DNA of 64,000 nucleotides from Camelus bactrianus (GCF_048773025.1 NC_133548.1:35092001-35156000); one strand, 5' to 3'; counted from the first letter of the stretch, positions 1-13,000 are shown. Notes: generated from the sequence alone by a model not told the origin. Translations and numbers: made by a program.

Positions 1-1514
1 TATCCTTTGCATGCACAGATAGAACTCAGCCAAAGACTCACAAGAGCCCCTGTGGAGATCTCCAGAATTCTTTTCTCTGCGGAATTGCCTCTTTTCAGGA
101 CTCCATCCTGCAAATTCCTGGCACTCTGGCCATCTTGGTATGCCACTACTTATTTTTTCAGCTCAGCCTGGTTTGGATAACTCCTCTCTCTGCTGCTGCC
201 TCTGGGCAGTAGGCTGGGGCAATTGTAAGGCTCATCTCTTTTGTTTCCTTTCTTTCAAAGTTCACAGTCTGCAGCTGCCCCTTGTGTAAAATCTGAAAAC
301 AATTATTTCATGTATTTTATGCAATTTTCTATTTGTTTATGGAGAGGCGACAATTCCTGTTGCAGTTGATCCTTCATAGACAGAAGCAGAAATCTTTTAA
401 ATTTCCTTTCAATTCCTGCAAAATACTCCATGTATATTTCATCTTTCTCCTAATAATGGATATATTGGTCAAGATCTAGCCAGGATTTAGAAACCACAGA
501 GTAATCTGAACAGAGAAAGTTTAATAAAAAGAATTAACTGGGAATAAGAGATTAATCGAAGAGGTAGAAATGCTATATTAGAGGAATAGCATATATAGGG
601 AGAAGCTACCACCTCTAGAGATGAGGCAAAATACCCAAGGAAGGAACAAACTTGGAAAAGTCCTCTCCCCTCCAGGGCTGAGATACAAAACTTGGTGGAG
701 AAGTAGTGGTTATGACCAACTGGATAGTAGGGAAATCCAATGACCTGTTGCAGGCGAGACTTGGTACGTAGGTAACCAGGTGCTGGTGGAATTTGCTGAG
801 AAGTCTCCAGAAGTGGGGAACGTCTGTCAGGTTTACTGCTTATTGCTGAGAATCCACCCTCTGGGGGTATGCCAGCAGAATGTGCTAAGAGGCCACCCTG
901 TAGGGTGCAGGAAGAACTCACTGGCAAACTGTATCACTAGCAGAGGGGCAACTGAAACTCAGCAGAGGTGAGCACCACTGGACATCCCCATACATGCCAC
1001 TGGCAGCCACACAGTAGGACCAAGAAGAACAAAAGCACACTGGAACTAGGAAGTCTCTCCTTCCTGCAGTATGACCCCAACATTCCATTACAGCACAGCA
1101 AGCAATGAATGGTGGATTTGGAACTGAATGGCAATAAATTAGTCACTGGCACAATATGCATTTAGATTTTTTTTCCCAACTTCTTACCACCATAAACAAT
1201 GCTGGGATTATTAAAGACAAAATTTCTTAGACAAATTTCCCTTAAGCATTGCCACTTTTTTACTAAACCAGAGAAGCAGCAAAATGACAAGAAAAGTATG
1301 CCAGTTCAGACAGAGCATGAAAATGGAGGGGCTATAATAAAATCCTTACAAAAGAAAACTAGTTTAAGAAAAGAAAGATTGCAGTTTCATTTTACAAGGG
1401 CATGAAAACATGGCCATAAAAACAAAGGACATTTGTGGAAGGACAGCCTGAGATACAGCATAACGCTGACTGTCAGCCAATGAACAACAATACAAGCTCC
1501 ACACATCTAAGGAG
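1..1514. other. Intergenic DNA upstream of UEVLD, unassigned
   Basis: No exon-like structure seen. 480-1160 has the look of a degraded interspersed repeat, but I cannot name the family. The open frames here are short and unconvincing. From mammalian gene order as I remember it, SPTY2D1 would lie further left. Confidence 0.5.
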
Positions 1515-2165
1515 TAAATGATACTGTCTTTTGATGTATAAAATTTCTAAATTTTCAGGAGGTCCAATTCATCTATTTTTTTTTCTTTTGTTGCCTATGT
1601 GTTTGATGTCACATCCAAGAAATCACGGCCAATTCCATGTCATGAAGCTTTTGTCCTATGTTATCTTTTAAGATTTTATTGTTTTAGGTCCTAATATTTA
1701 GGTCTTCGATCTATTTTGAGTTAATATTTGTATATGATGTTAGATAAGGATCTAACTTAATTTTTGCATAGGGATATCCAGTTTTCTCAACACCATTTGC
1801 TGAAAACACTGTCCTTTTCCCATTGAATGGTCTTGGCACTTTTGTCCAAAATAATTGACCACATATGTGAGGGTTTGTTTCTGGACTCTCTATTCCATTG
1901 GTGAGGTACTTAGAGTAGTCAAAATCATAGAGACAGAAAGTAGAATGGTGGTGGCCAGGGTCTGGAGGGAAGGGAGAATGGGGAGTTATTGTTTAATGTG
2001 TACAGAGTTTCAGTTTTACAAGATGAAAAGAGTTATGGGGACAGATGTGATGGCTGCAAAGCATTATAAATGCGTTTAATACCACTAAGCTGTATACTTA
2101 AAAACGGTTAAGATGTTAAATTGTATGTTATGCGTATTTTACAATTTTAAAAAATTTAAGAAGTA
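1515..2165. mobile_element. L1 fragment with inverted 5' part
   Basis: 1515 to about 1895 reads as antisense L1 ORF2-type sequence (CCATTTGCTGAAAACACTGT and neighbours). About 1900-2165 is the sense 3' end (CACTAAGCTGTATACTTAAA... then an A/T-rich end). Opposite orientations joined at one point fit a 5'-inverted L1 insertion, or two separate pieces. Confidence 0.65.
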
Positions 2166-3628
2166 AGTGATAAGGATATATCTGTCTGATATTCAGAATA
2201 CCAAGGTTTCATCCCTAAACAGTGCGTCTGATAGGACCCATAACTGAAAGCAAAGAGTGTAAACAGAGATCGAAGCAGAGCACCAAGAAAAAAATTCTAA
2301 TTTTAAACAAGCCATTCTTGTGCTTTTTCTCAAGCTGCAAACAAAGATGCAGAATATACACTTCTCCCATTTCTTAGCTTGGGGATTTTCTTTTCCTTTT
2401 AATATATTTAACATCTTTGTACATATATCCTGGTACTTTTACAGATTCCCAAAAGTGAGGTTATGGAGGTAAAGGTATGCCAGATTACTCTGTCCAAAGG
2501 TTGCAGCAGGTTATGCTCCCACCAACTATATCTGAATTTCTTCAGCTAGGGTTCAGAGATGGGCTTCAGGGGATCCATGAACATTTCTGAACTGGACACA
2601 AAATGGACTGTATACATCGCCATGTGTACTTTTCTGGGATAGGTCTATATCTTTCAACAGATCTTTTTTTTAAAGCTTGAAACTCAAATAAGTCTGAGAA
2701 CTAGTAGACTATACCTATACCATCTTCCCCCTATGGCTTAGGTCCCCTTATACTTTCATTCATTCAGCAAACTTTCTGTTGAAGACCTCTTTGTATCTGG
2801 CTTACCAAATATTAGAAGAATGAAGACATGCATAAACTCAAGCACCCCAGGCATCAAGAATATAGAGATAAGTGAGATCTGACAGGGCCTCAGTTTCTTG
2901 GGACAGAAAGAGGGGGTGGAGATGGAGGTGGACAGGGACACCAGTACAGTAAAATACCCCAGCCAGGCACTAAGGCAGGGAGGAAGACACAGTGTCTTGC
3001 AGAAGATTGAATGTTTCAGCCTGGGTAGATTACAGGATCTAGGAGCGCCAGTTTTAAGAGATAAAGGTGGGTCATACTGGAAGTCAGCTAATGTTTGTAC
3101 TACACAGTTTTCCTCTTATGGCTAAGTAAATATAGGTACAGAATTCCAGCCTCCTAGAGATTTTCAATGACAAATTTTCATCACAGCTTCCCACATTAAG
3201 AGAGGCAGCATAATGCACAGATTAGGAACATGGTGTCTGACATCACCTTCTGCAATAATTTAATCTCCTGAGTCTTTGTTTCCCTATCTGTAAAATGCAG
3301 CCAATTATACCATATACCCTCTATTTTAAGGTGTACACTTTTTACATTTAAGCTCTTTTCAGATAGGTATAAATGTTAAAATTGGTATGTACATTTAATT
3401 TTGTAATCTTTTCTCCCTCAAAACATCGTCAGTAATACATCTGTTACTCAACAGAATCTCAGAAACAGGGAAATAGGTAATACTTCACTAAACCTCAGTT
3501 TGCTCATCAGTAAAACTGAGATAATAAATTGATAGTAATCCCATTTCGGTCATAGGGTTTTATAAAGATTAACTGTAAAAAAGCACATAAAACTTTTAGC
3601 AATGTACCTTCCACATAGGAAAGGATAG

Positions 3629-3630
<2 letters not shown>
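2166..3630. other. Intergenic DNA with old MIR-like pieces
   Basis: MIR-like core about 3205-3310 (+ sense, TTTCCCTATCTGTAAAATG) and a second about 3480-3620. Nothing gene-like was found in the rest. Confidence 0.5.

Positions 3631-3677
<47 letters not shown>
3631..3677 (+). repeat. (AC)n microsatellite
   Basis: About 23 AC dinucleotide units, nearly uninterrupted. Likely length-polymorphic. Confidence 0.97.
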
Positions 3678-3679
<2 letters not shown>

Positions 3680-3929
3680 TTCACACAGGCATAAAGTGTT
3701 CACAGAGCCTGTAATTCATTCATAGTGATTAAACCAGAAGAGAACTGGTGGTTTGGATGGAAGGCCTCTTCCATAAAAGACTCAAAAGATTGAAGAACCT
3801 TGCTCAGGCCTCACATTTAATTTGATAGCTTTTCCTTGATTAATGGATTTCTGACAGGATCTATTAGCTCTTAGACTCCCTGGAAGTTCCACTGTTTCTG
3901 AAGACTGTTAGATCTGGCTGAAGTGCTCT

Positions 3930-4210
3930 TAACAAGCCTCTAACCCTTCAATCTCACCTCCAACCCTGTCTCCAAGTTTCCACTCTCCACCCTCGACTCC
4001 CCACCCCTTGCTCCCCTATACAGTCTTGTCGCAACACAGCAGTCAGACTTATTCTTTTATAGCTCAGCCAGGTCACATCACTCCTCTGTTCAAAACCCTG
4101 TGGTAGCTTCCTCTGTCTCTCAGAGTAAAAGCCTAAGAAAGAAACAGTCCCTTCATCTGGAAACGGGACTGACACAGCTAGTCTCAGTGTTGTTAGAAGC
4201 TGACCTGGCC
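3930..4210 (+). mobile_element. L2 LINE fragment
   Basis: Contains TCACATCACTCCTCTGTTCA and neighbouring text typical of the L2 3' region, strongly diverged. Confidence 0.6.
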
Positions 4211-4749
4211 CTCACAGCCATGCTATGTTAGTCTCCTGTTGGATATAAACAATCTCTCAGAACACCAACATCAGACAGGGTCATTCAGACCACGATAAAG
4301 TGAGACAAAACAAGGCCACGTCATAATTTTGTCTAAGAAGAGAGAAAACAAGGTCAGTGTGCAACCCAGGAAATACCAAACATCCTCGTCTCTCTGCTAC
4401 TGTGAGGGACTACTGCTTCTTTACCAATTGTAGCCATATCTGCGCCTGCACTGGTTTGCTCATCTGAGAGATGACATTTATTGAGATACCCAATCAGGGA
4501 ATTCTCCCTGCCTCCTGACAGCACCTGATCTAAAGTTTCAATTCCTTAAACCCAAATCACCCAAAGCCTGAATCCTGTAATAGGTTCTTTCTTTACTCTT
4601 ACTCAACTGTCTCAGTGGTTCTCCACAGGATCTGCTCCCTCACCATAAGGAGTAAGCAACACAACTTGTTTAAATATGGGTGTGTTCCTGATAATCACTG
4701 GTGGGAGGGCGCTGACAAGGCAGAGTCACAGTTGTTCACAAAGCTCCCA

Positions 4750-4930
4750 TAGTGGTTCTCAGGCTTTATCATGTATTAGAATCACCTGGGCTTGTTAAGA
4801 CAGCTTGCTTGACCCACCCCCAGAGTTTGCAATTCTTAAGTCTGGGGTGGGGCCTTAGACTCTGCATTTCTAACAAGTTCCAGGTGACACTGAGGCTGTA
4901 AGCCTGGGGACCACACTGGAAGAATCATTG
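4750..4930 (+). mobile_element. MER5A-type hAT DNA transposon remnant
   Basis: Starts TAGTGGTTCTCAGGC and ends AGAATCATTG, the two degenerate terminal inverted repeats. The interior has GAATCACCTGGGCTTGTTAA and TTTCTAACAAGTTCCAGGTG. About 181 bp, close to the family's full length. No clear 8-bp duplication survives. Confidence 0.88.
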
Positions 4931-5179
4931 CCCTAAACCATCTGTGGCTCTCCCTTATTTCTGACTTAGCATTTTTGCTGTTTTGAGTCTCCCCAAGAAT
5001 AGGTGTCTTAGGTCTTTGCTTTGTATGCACTGTAATATGGAATGCTTACTCTCTCACCTCAAGGAAACATACCCTCCTGACCCTGCCTTTTAAAAAATTT
5101 AAAAATAAAAATAAAAACTTAATTACCTTCCAACATGCAGTCTAATTAACTTATTTATTGTTTCACTCTCCTACTAATG

Positions 5180-5865
5180 AAAGAATGGCAGTCTTAGGAC
5201 AGCTGATAGTTTTGTCTATTTTGTTCACTGCCGTATCCTCAGACCTAGAAAAATATTGTAGGGGAGGAAATTTTGCCAGCCTAAAATGTGTCTCTGGCAG
5301 GAGGATTAATTTAGGATGATTATTTTTAAGGCTCAACACACCCAGGAAGAGTTATTGTTTTCACCCTCCTCCTAACTGCCTAAAAGAATTTAGATGGAGG
5401 GCCTGTCCCCTTAATTAAGCTATCACCAGAGGTATCTGCAAAGAACATGGGCTAGGTGTTGGGGGAAGGGGGAATCGTCAGAATCTAGAGATCAGAGTCT
5501 GGAGGTCTCTGCAAGGCCCACAAACATTTGTTTACCAAACATTTACTTTCTATCTCCATGTGAATTGCTGTTCTCCCCTTTGAAGTCTCAAACCACAACC
5601 CCCAATATCCTCTTTTGCCTTTAGCTGAAGATAGTATTTAAGGTGAGGGCTTTAGCCATTTTGGCAAGCCACTCAGTTCTAGGTCTCTTGTAGGTATACA
5701 TATTACCAACTTTTGTTTGATTTTCTCCTGTTAATTTATCTCATATCAATTTAATTCTTAGACCATCTAGAAGAAGCTAAAAGGGTAAAGGAAAATTTAC
5801 TCCTTCTTCACAATATCTAGCAAATAGCCAGTCCTCAACAAAAGTTTATTGAATGAATAAACGCT
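5180..5865 (+). mobile_element. L2/MIR-type 3' end split by the LTR at 5257-5812
   Basis: The left part ends ...TATCCTCAGACCTAGAAA and the right part resumes CTAGCAAATAGCCAGTCCTC and TTTATTGAATGAATAAA. Joined, these match the usual L2 3' terminus with its TGAATGAA tail. Host of the LTR insertion. Confidence 0.7.
5257..5812 (+). mobile_element. Solitary LTR of an endogenous retrovirus-like element
   Basis: About 556 bp running from TG to CA, flanked on both sides by ATAT (5253-5256 and 5813-5816), as expected for a 4-bp target duplication. A TATA-like GTATTTAAGG lies near 5632. No internal region is attached, so this is a fossil left after loss of the element's body. It splits an L2 3' end. 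I recognise the text as an ERV-class LTR but cannot name the subfamily. Confidence 0.75.
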
Positions 5866-6519
5866 TCTTCCAGCCTTTCACTTTTTTCTCCTAAAAGCAT
5901 CCCTACCTTTGGCTCTTCCTATAAATACAACCACCCTCTCGTCCACTCAGCCTCTTGACAGTTACAATAGCCAGCTCCTGCTACTTTTTAGGCCCAATGG
6001 CTCAAACTAGGGGTGCAAAGCAGGTAAGTAACTCACTCAAGGAGACCAAAGTCAGCAAATTGCATCTCTTGGGCTTCCTTCTCCAGATGACCTTATCCGC
6101 CAAGCTACCTCCTTTTGTTTTCAAACTCTTTTTCTCCCCTAGCTTTTTCCTCTCTCTACCACCAACATGGTTATGCTTCCCACCCCGCATCCCTCCAAAA
6201 AAGCCAACCCCTCCCCTGCTGCACCACCCTCACTAAGCTGTTTTATCTCCCAGTTCTGACAAGGCTTTTCCTGCCTCCGGTTTCCTTTCTACCCTCCTGA
6301 AATTTTGCTTTTGAAGTTCCAGTACCTCTCCGTTCCTAAATCCAACTACAATTTTGGGTCTTGGTCTTTCTCCATACACTGCTGAATTTAACACATCCTT
6401 CTCGAAACTCTGTCCCAGAACAGCGCCAATATCTTCTACCTCCTTTACTGCTTCTCCTCGGGTCTTCCTATTCCTCTCCACAGATGTCCCCACGTTTCTT
6501 CCCAGCAAGCTGGGTCGTG
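5866..6519 (+). other. DNA directly upstream of the UEVLD island
   Basis: Pyrimidine-rich stretches (about 6100-6300) produce chance open frames on both strands. No splice-supported exon was seen. Confidence 0.5.
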
Positions 6520-7030
6520 GTTCCCTTGGCGCTCACGCGTTTCTGACGGCGTTCGTGGTTCGCGGTTCGCGGTGGAGAGGTAGGTGGTCAGACTCCGGGC
6601 GGAGCCTGGGGCGTAGGACGTGGGTGGACCTTCGAGTCTGGGAAGGGGCGGGGCCTCGGACCGCTCGGGAAGTGTGGTCCTCGGCGGCCTCCGTCCAGGA
6701 ACGGTGCGGAAGAAGGGCCAAGGACTAGGCACTGCGAGCCTGACTCGCGGTCCTGGCTGGAGATGGAGTTCGACAGCGAGGGTCTGAGACGACTACTTGG
6801 CAAGGTGCGGGCAGCTGGGGGTCTGGGGGGCGTTTATCTCTGGCCGGGCCGTCTCATCGCGGTGTTTCCCTGGCTTTTCCTGGGGCTTGGAGCTGGGTAG
6901 GCTGGCCTGAAGTCGGCTGCGGGGAATGGCCCCAGGGAGGCCGCGGGCCTCTCCCTCCCGAGGCCGGGGCTCTGGCTCCGCCCGCTACTCTGAGGTCCCC
7001 CCAACCTCCACCCGCTGTGAGACCTCACGC
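6520..7030 (+). promoter_or_regulatory. UEVLD: UEVLD CpG-island promoter
   Basis: GC- and CpG-rich stretch in an AT-rich background, with the UEVLD start codon at 6763. There is no TATA box at a sensible distance. An Sp1-type GC box (GGGGCGGGGCC) lies at 6645-6655, and GGGAAGTG, close to an ETS site, lies near 6667. A short direct repeat of GTTCGCG lies near 6557. The exact transcription start cannot be read from sequence. Confidence 0.85.
6763..6804 (+). CDS. UEVLD: UEVLD coding exon 1
   Basis: Encodes residues 1-14 ([14 protein letters not shown]) and ends in phase 0 before GTGCGG. It sits inside the CpG island. Its 42-nt length equals TSG101 coding exon 1. Confidence 0.95.
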
Positions 7031-10000
7031 CACTAGCTTCTCTTGGTCTCAAACAGCTTCCAGCGCTCGCCTGCCCCTGTAACCACGCCTCTCTGCTGAA
7101 ATGGCCTTCCCCCAACCTTTTTTTTTTTTTTTTTTTTTTTACTTGCAGTGCTCATCCTTTGTAAGACACTCATATGTCGCTTCCTGGAAGATAGAATAAC
7201 TCCTTTGTCTCTACTTGCTTTCAGAAATATCGGTTATCACATTGTGGAGTAATTAGTTATTTAACAAACCTTACTCGGGCGGTGAACTCTGACCACAGAG
7301 ACAGTGTTGTATTTCCTTCACCCAGCCCTGTGCCTGACAACAGCGGAGGTGCTGAGTAACTGTGCAGTGAATGAAAGGCCTGATAACATACAGGAATGAA
7401 GACAAGATTGGAAGTTCCAGAAGAGATTTTCTTAACTTTGAAAGGTTGAGTGGGAGGTCTGACCTGCATTTCTAGGGCATGACTAACGTCCGTTTCCACG
7501 TTAGGCCAGGCTCTCTGATTCCCCACCAGTTTACAGTCTTGAGGCAACCACCTTTTTCACCAGTTTCTTGGTTAAGTGATTCATAATGCTTCATAAGACT
7601 TCCCCATGTGAAAACCATACATTAAGCCATTTTTGTTGGCTTTGCCTATGTCTTTGTTGGGGCAGTTTGTACACCCCTTTGAGATTTTGAAGCCTTATAA
7701 CCGAAATTGTTTATATACTTGATTTGAATGATTTTATCTACTGTGACAGGTTTAGAACTTGTAGGAAGAAAAGTATCATCGTGCTTAAGATTATACCCTG
7801 TCTCCTCTTTAGAGAACATGAAATTAAAAGAACCACTCTGTCAAGTTTTTCAATGAGGGGAGCATGATGTATTGTCCAGGGAGAAGAATTACTAAAGTGG
7901 AGAATAGAAAAAGAACTTTGGTGGAATTGGAATGCAGAAAAAAGACAAAAAAGAGTGATTTTCTCAAGGATGGGAGAATAGTTGAGGAAGGTTTTATTTG
8001 TTTTATCAGTGCTCGGCATGGAGTCTGGCACATAGGTGCTTAATGAACATCTGTTGGATGTGTAAATTAAGGAAACAAGTTTGAAATAAGTCCGTCTAGC
8101 AGATTTTTGATGTTCCTTAGCGCTCAAACTAAGCAAATAATATAATAATATCTAGAAATAATTTTTGTGCTGAAAAATTTGTGAATGATACATTAAAATA
8201 AAGCAACTGTATGGAGAACATGAAAAATCTTATTGAAAAATGATATTCTAACCTAAATAAATATTCTAACTTTATGGATGTGAAGATGTTTGCTCTCTGC
8301 AGACTGATCTATAGAATCATTGCAACTCCAGGGAAAATTGTAACAGGGTATTTTCGGAACTTTTCAAACTGATTCTGAAATTCATTTGGAAGGGAAATGC
8401 TAAGAATAATCTTGACATTTCTTCCAGAAGAATAGGTGTGGGGACTTGGCTGTACCAGATGTCAAGACTAGTAATTGAGATTTAGTGTGGTATTGGTATA
8501 AGATAAACAAATTAATCAGTGGAGCAGACTAGAGGGCTTAGAATTATTTTCACACATTTTGAAAATATGATATAAAGCAGACGAGGCATTGCAGATGACT
8601 GCAGAAAGGAGAATGCAAGGACAAATGATTATTTATATAGGAGAAAATGAAATTGGACCCTTACCTCTTACCAAACATAAAAATTCCCCATGGATTAAAG
8701 ATTTAAATGTAAAAGACAAGCTTTAAGGTGTATAGACATAAAATATAGGGAAGAATCTTTATGGACTCAGAGTATGCAAACATATTTTAAACACGATGTG
8801 AAATACTCAAGAGACTGATAAATTTGACTGCATTCAATTAAGAACTTCTGTATATCAAAAAGCTTCATGACAAGAGTGAAGAGGCAAAATACAGACTTGA
8901 AGAATTATTTTGTAACACATAATTGACAAAATATTAGTATCCAGAATATATAAATTAGCCAACAAATCAATATTAAAGCCAAGGGAGAATTGGACAAAAT
9001 ACATGAATAATTTTTAAAAAAACAAAAGAAGAAACAGGGAAATGAATATTTGCTCAATCCGTTAGTAACTTACTGGAAAAGCAAATTGAGTTTTCAAATT
9101 AGAGTTTTCTCCAGATATATGCCCAGGAGTGGGATTGCTGGATCATATGGTAACTCTTATTTTTAGTTTTTTAAGGAACCTCCACACTGCTAGTTTGAAA
9201 CTAATTTGAAAAGGTACATGCACTCCAGTATTCATAGCACTATTTATAATAGCCAAAACATGGAAGCAACCTAAGTGGTCATCAACAGATGAATGGATAA
9301 AGAATCTGCGGGGAGGGATGTGTGTGTGTGTGTGTGTGTTCCACAAACATATAGTGGAATACTACTCAGCCATAAAAAAACAGTGAAGTAATGCCATCTG
9401 CAGCAACATGGATGGACGTGGAGGTTATCATACTAAGTCAAGTCAGACAGAGAAAGACAAATACCATAATACAATACAAATGAACTTATTTGCAAAACAG
9501 ACTCACACAGATAGAAAACAAACTTGTGCTTACCAGAGGGGAATGTGGTGGCAGGGAGAGGAATAAATTTGGGATTGGCAAATACAAAAAAAAAAAAAGA
9601 AAAAAATGAAAATTGAGACCATAGTAAAACACCATTTTCTCTCACTGGATTGGCATAAATTAAGATAACTTCAAATGATTTGGTGAATGTGGATGAATGG
9701 GAATTTTGAACACTGCTGGTGGTTAAATGGTTATTTCATTTTTGGGGAAACAACTTGGCCTTATTTTATTAATTTGATTATGTGTGTTTTATGTACCTTC
9801 TACATCTAGATAGATACCATAGAGAATTCATAATATATGAAGCAAGAGACATTTGCAGAATTATTCGTAACTAAGAAATTAGAAACAATCCAAATATGCA
9901 TTGACAGAGGGAAAGATAACTTACTGTATATACATTCACACAATGGAAAACACTACTAAGCCGTAGTGAAAGTGAATGAGCAGCAACATGCAGCAATACA

Positions 10001-13000
10001 ACTGAATATTAGAAACATTTTGTTGAGTAAAAAAAATTGTAGGTTGTATACAAAATTATATTTTGATTAAACCAAGAAACACAGCTAAACAAATAAACAG
10101 TATGTTGTTTAGGGATGCACACAAATGTAATCAAAACTATGGAGGGCAAAAGCAAAGGAATATGACTGCTCAATTCAAGGTAGGCAGTTGAGTGGTTGAG
10201 AGGAGTTCCCAGACAAATGTAATGATATTGGAAAGGTCTGTGCGGTCCAGTATGGTAGCCATGAGCCATGTGTGGCTATTTAAATTAATCAAATTAGATA
10301 AAATTAAAAATTGAGTTTCTCAGTCGCACCAGCTGCATATCAAGTGTCGGTAGCCACGTGTGGTTTGTGGCTACTGTATTGGACAGCACACTTAATGATC
10401 TTTCCCATCATGGCAGAAAGTTTTGTTGGATAGCACTGTTCTAGATCAAACATGGGTGGGTTGGTACACAAGTATTTATTCTTCAGAATTTGTATATATC
10501 TACATATATGTATACATGTGTATATATCCTTTAGTTTGTATTAAATACTAACTGTGTTAGAAAAACTGTGTTCCCCTAATTCCTATTTCCTACTCCCTTG
10601 ACTGAGTTACCTTAAACAGGTAACTTATCCTAGATTTGCTAACTCATAAAATGATAGGATTGGACCTGATCCATAAGATTCCTTCCTGTTAAATTAATTT
10701 TCTTATGAAATGATGCCACAAAATATCCCTTAGTGTGTCCAACATTTGAATAATGTCATGTAAGAGTACTCTTGATGTTTGTAAATATCAGTCTACTCAA
10801 TAAACATTGTTGTATAGCAGATAAAGTAAAAATTTTAGTAACTTCTCAATTATTCAGTCTCGCTGATTTTAATGACAGTATTATTGCTTTAGTTTTAGAA
10901 TCTCATGGGCCAGTTTTCCTCTAGTTTCCTGCCTGCACCCTTTAAGCATGTGGTATTGTCTGAGGCATATTCCTTAGAGAATGTTATGAAGACTTCTCTT
11001 AGGTGGTATAGAATAGTAATGGAAAATGACTTAATATTACAGTGAGAGGGTGTTTCACATATAGTGAAAATGACCTGATTTTTTTTTTTTTAGGACAGAT
11101 AAAATAGGTCTTTTTTTTAAGGCATCAAAAAGACAAGTCACATATTTGACTAATAGTGACATTTGGGTTTTCAAGCCCTAAGAAAGAGTGCTTTTGTCCT
11201 CTTTTGACAAACTTTTACAACAGTTTGGCAGTTAGATCAATTCTGGTATATATCCCTATGCAGCCATTAATCATCACTTTCTCATAGATTGTTAAGGATG
11301 TAGAAAATAGCTTATAATATCAAGTAGAAAACAACAAAAAATTATTTTGGTTTATAATCTGTATTCTAGGTGACAACAGTGCAGCCTTTTGTACATTTGT
11401 GTAGTGTTTGGAGTTGGGATGATTTCATTCACTTTTGTTTTTCCACTGAATCAGGGACACTGAATCTGGGACTCCTTTTACCCTGCTGTAGTTAATACTG
11501 ACAATTCTTAGTTTTGATGCTCAGTCTTGTGGATCATAATTGCTTTCTATATCCACTGTACTCATATAAATCTGACTCTTTGCTGACTCCCATCCAATTA
11601 GCCTACATTTATTGAAGTTATACCGTGTGCTCAGTGCTCTTGGGAGATACAAAGATGAATAAGAGATGATTTCTGTCCTCAAGTTGTTAATAACTATATG
11701 TTTTTCCTTCTGCCAAATTTTTTTTTTTTTAAGAAATATTTTTATTGAAATATAGTCAGCTTACAATGTCATGTTAGTTTCATAGTGGTTAAGTTGCACA
11801 CACATATATATATTCCTTTTCATATTCTTTTTCATTATAGGCTATTACAAGGTATTGAATATAGTTCCCTGTGCTGTACAGTAGAACCTTGTTGTTCATC
11901 TATTTTTTTTTACATTTTTTTAATTGAGTAATAGTCATTTTACAATGTTGTGTCAGATTCTAGTGTAGAGCACAATTTTTCAGTTATACATGAACATATA
12001 TATATTCATTGTCACATTTTTTTCGCTATGAGCTACCACAAGATCTTGTATATATTTCCCTGTGCTATACAGTATAATCTTGTTTATCTATTCTGCATTT
12101 TAAAATCCCAGTCTGTCCCTTCCCACCCCCCACCCCTTCTTCTGCCAAATTCTTTTCCGTCTTAAAATGACCTTTCCCCTTCGCTCCAATTTTCTGTACC
12201 ATTCTAGGCTCTAATGTGAATTGTAGACAGCTCTTCTCAGAGGCCTTTCTGTAACTTAGGTGTACTTTATGTTGATCGATCATTTCCTGTCTGTACTTAC
12301 TATTGTATACATATTTTGTTTAATATCTCACTTTTACATATGTTAATGGTGAGATCTTCATACATACTTGTTGAAGTTGGCAGGCAGTAGAGCTATATCT
12401 CTTTTGCAGATGAAAAACTTAAGTCTCAGAGAGAGGAAACAGGATCAATTATTCTTTATTTTCTCCAGCCCTCGGCACTCACTAATCTAGTTTTTGTTTC
12501 TGTGAATTTGCCTATTTGGGGTATTTTACATGCAAAGCGTACAATATGTGGCTTTTTGTGTCTGTCTGCTTTCATTCAGCGTGGTGTTTTCAAGGCTTAT
12601 CCGTGTTGCAGTATGTATCAGTTCTTTATTTTTATGGCTAAATATTCCATTTTATGGATATATCCCACTTTAGTCATCAGTTGATGGCCATTTAGATTGA
12701 TTTCACTTTTTGACTATTATGAATAATGCTAATATGAACAGTTGTGCACAAGTTTTTGTGTGGACGTGTTTTCATTTTTCTTGGGTACATATTTCAGAGT
12801 GGAATTGCTAGGTCATGTGGTAACTCTGTGTTTAATCTTTTGAAGAATTGCCAGACTTTCTAAAGCAGCTGCACCATTTTACCACAGTTCTGATTTCTCC
12901 ACTTCCTCTCCCACACTTGTTATTGTCTGTCTTTTTTTATTATAAGCTGTCTTTTTATTACAGTATAAATCCTCTGACTTTGTTCTCTTTTTAAGATTGT

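Larger units (their letters stand above)
8290..10540 (+). mobile_element. Old sense L1 (3' ORF2 and 3' UTR), interrupted twice
   Basis: 8290-9090 carries ORF2-type sequence (CCAGATGTCAAGACTAG; CCCCATGGATTAAAGATTTA). It resumes at about 9618 and again after 10438 (CATGGGTGGGTTGGTACACA). It is interrupted by a younger L1 (9091-9606) and a hAT MITE (10238-10438). Heavily diverged, non-coding. Confidence 0.85.

Noticed and set aside
3631-3677. AC repeat as a possible regulatory Z-DNA element
   Set aside because: Such microsatellites are very common. Nothing in the context, about 3 kb upstream of the island, supports a function.
4226-4720. Candidate LTR-like element upstream of the MER5A remnant
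   Set aside because: The text (AAATATGGGTGTGTTCCTGA and neighbours) recalls LTR sequence, but I could not define both ends or a target duplication, so it is not listed as a feature.
5955-6732. Open frames on both strands just upstream of UEVLD
   Set aside because: Pyrimidine-rich and GC-rich composition explains them. No splice sites, domains or recognisable start context.
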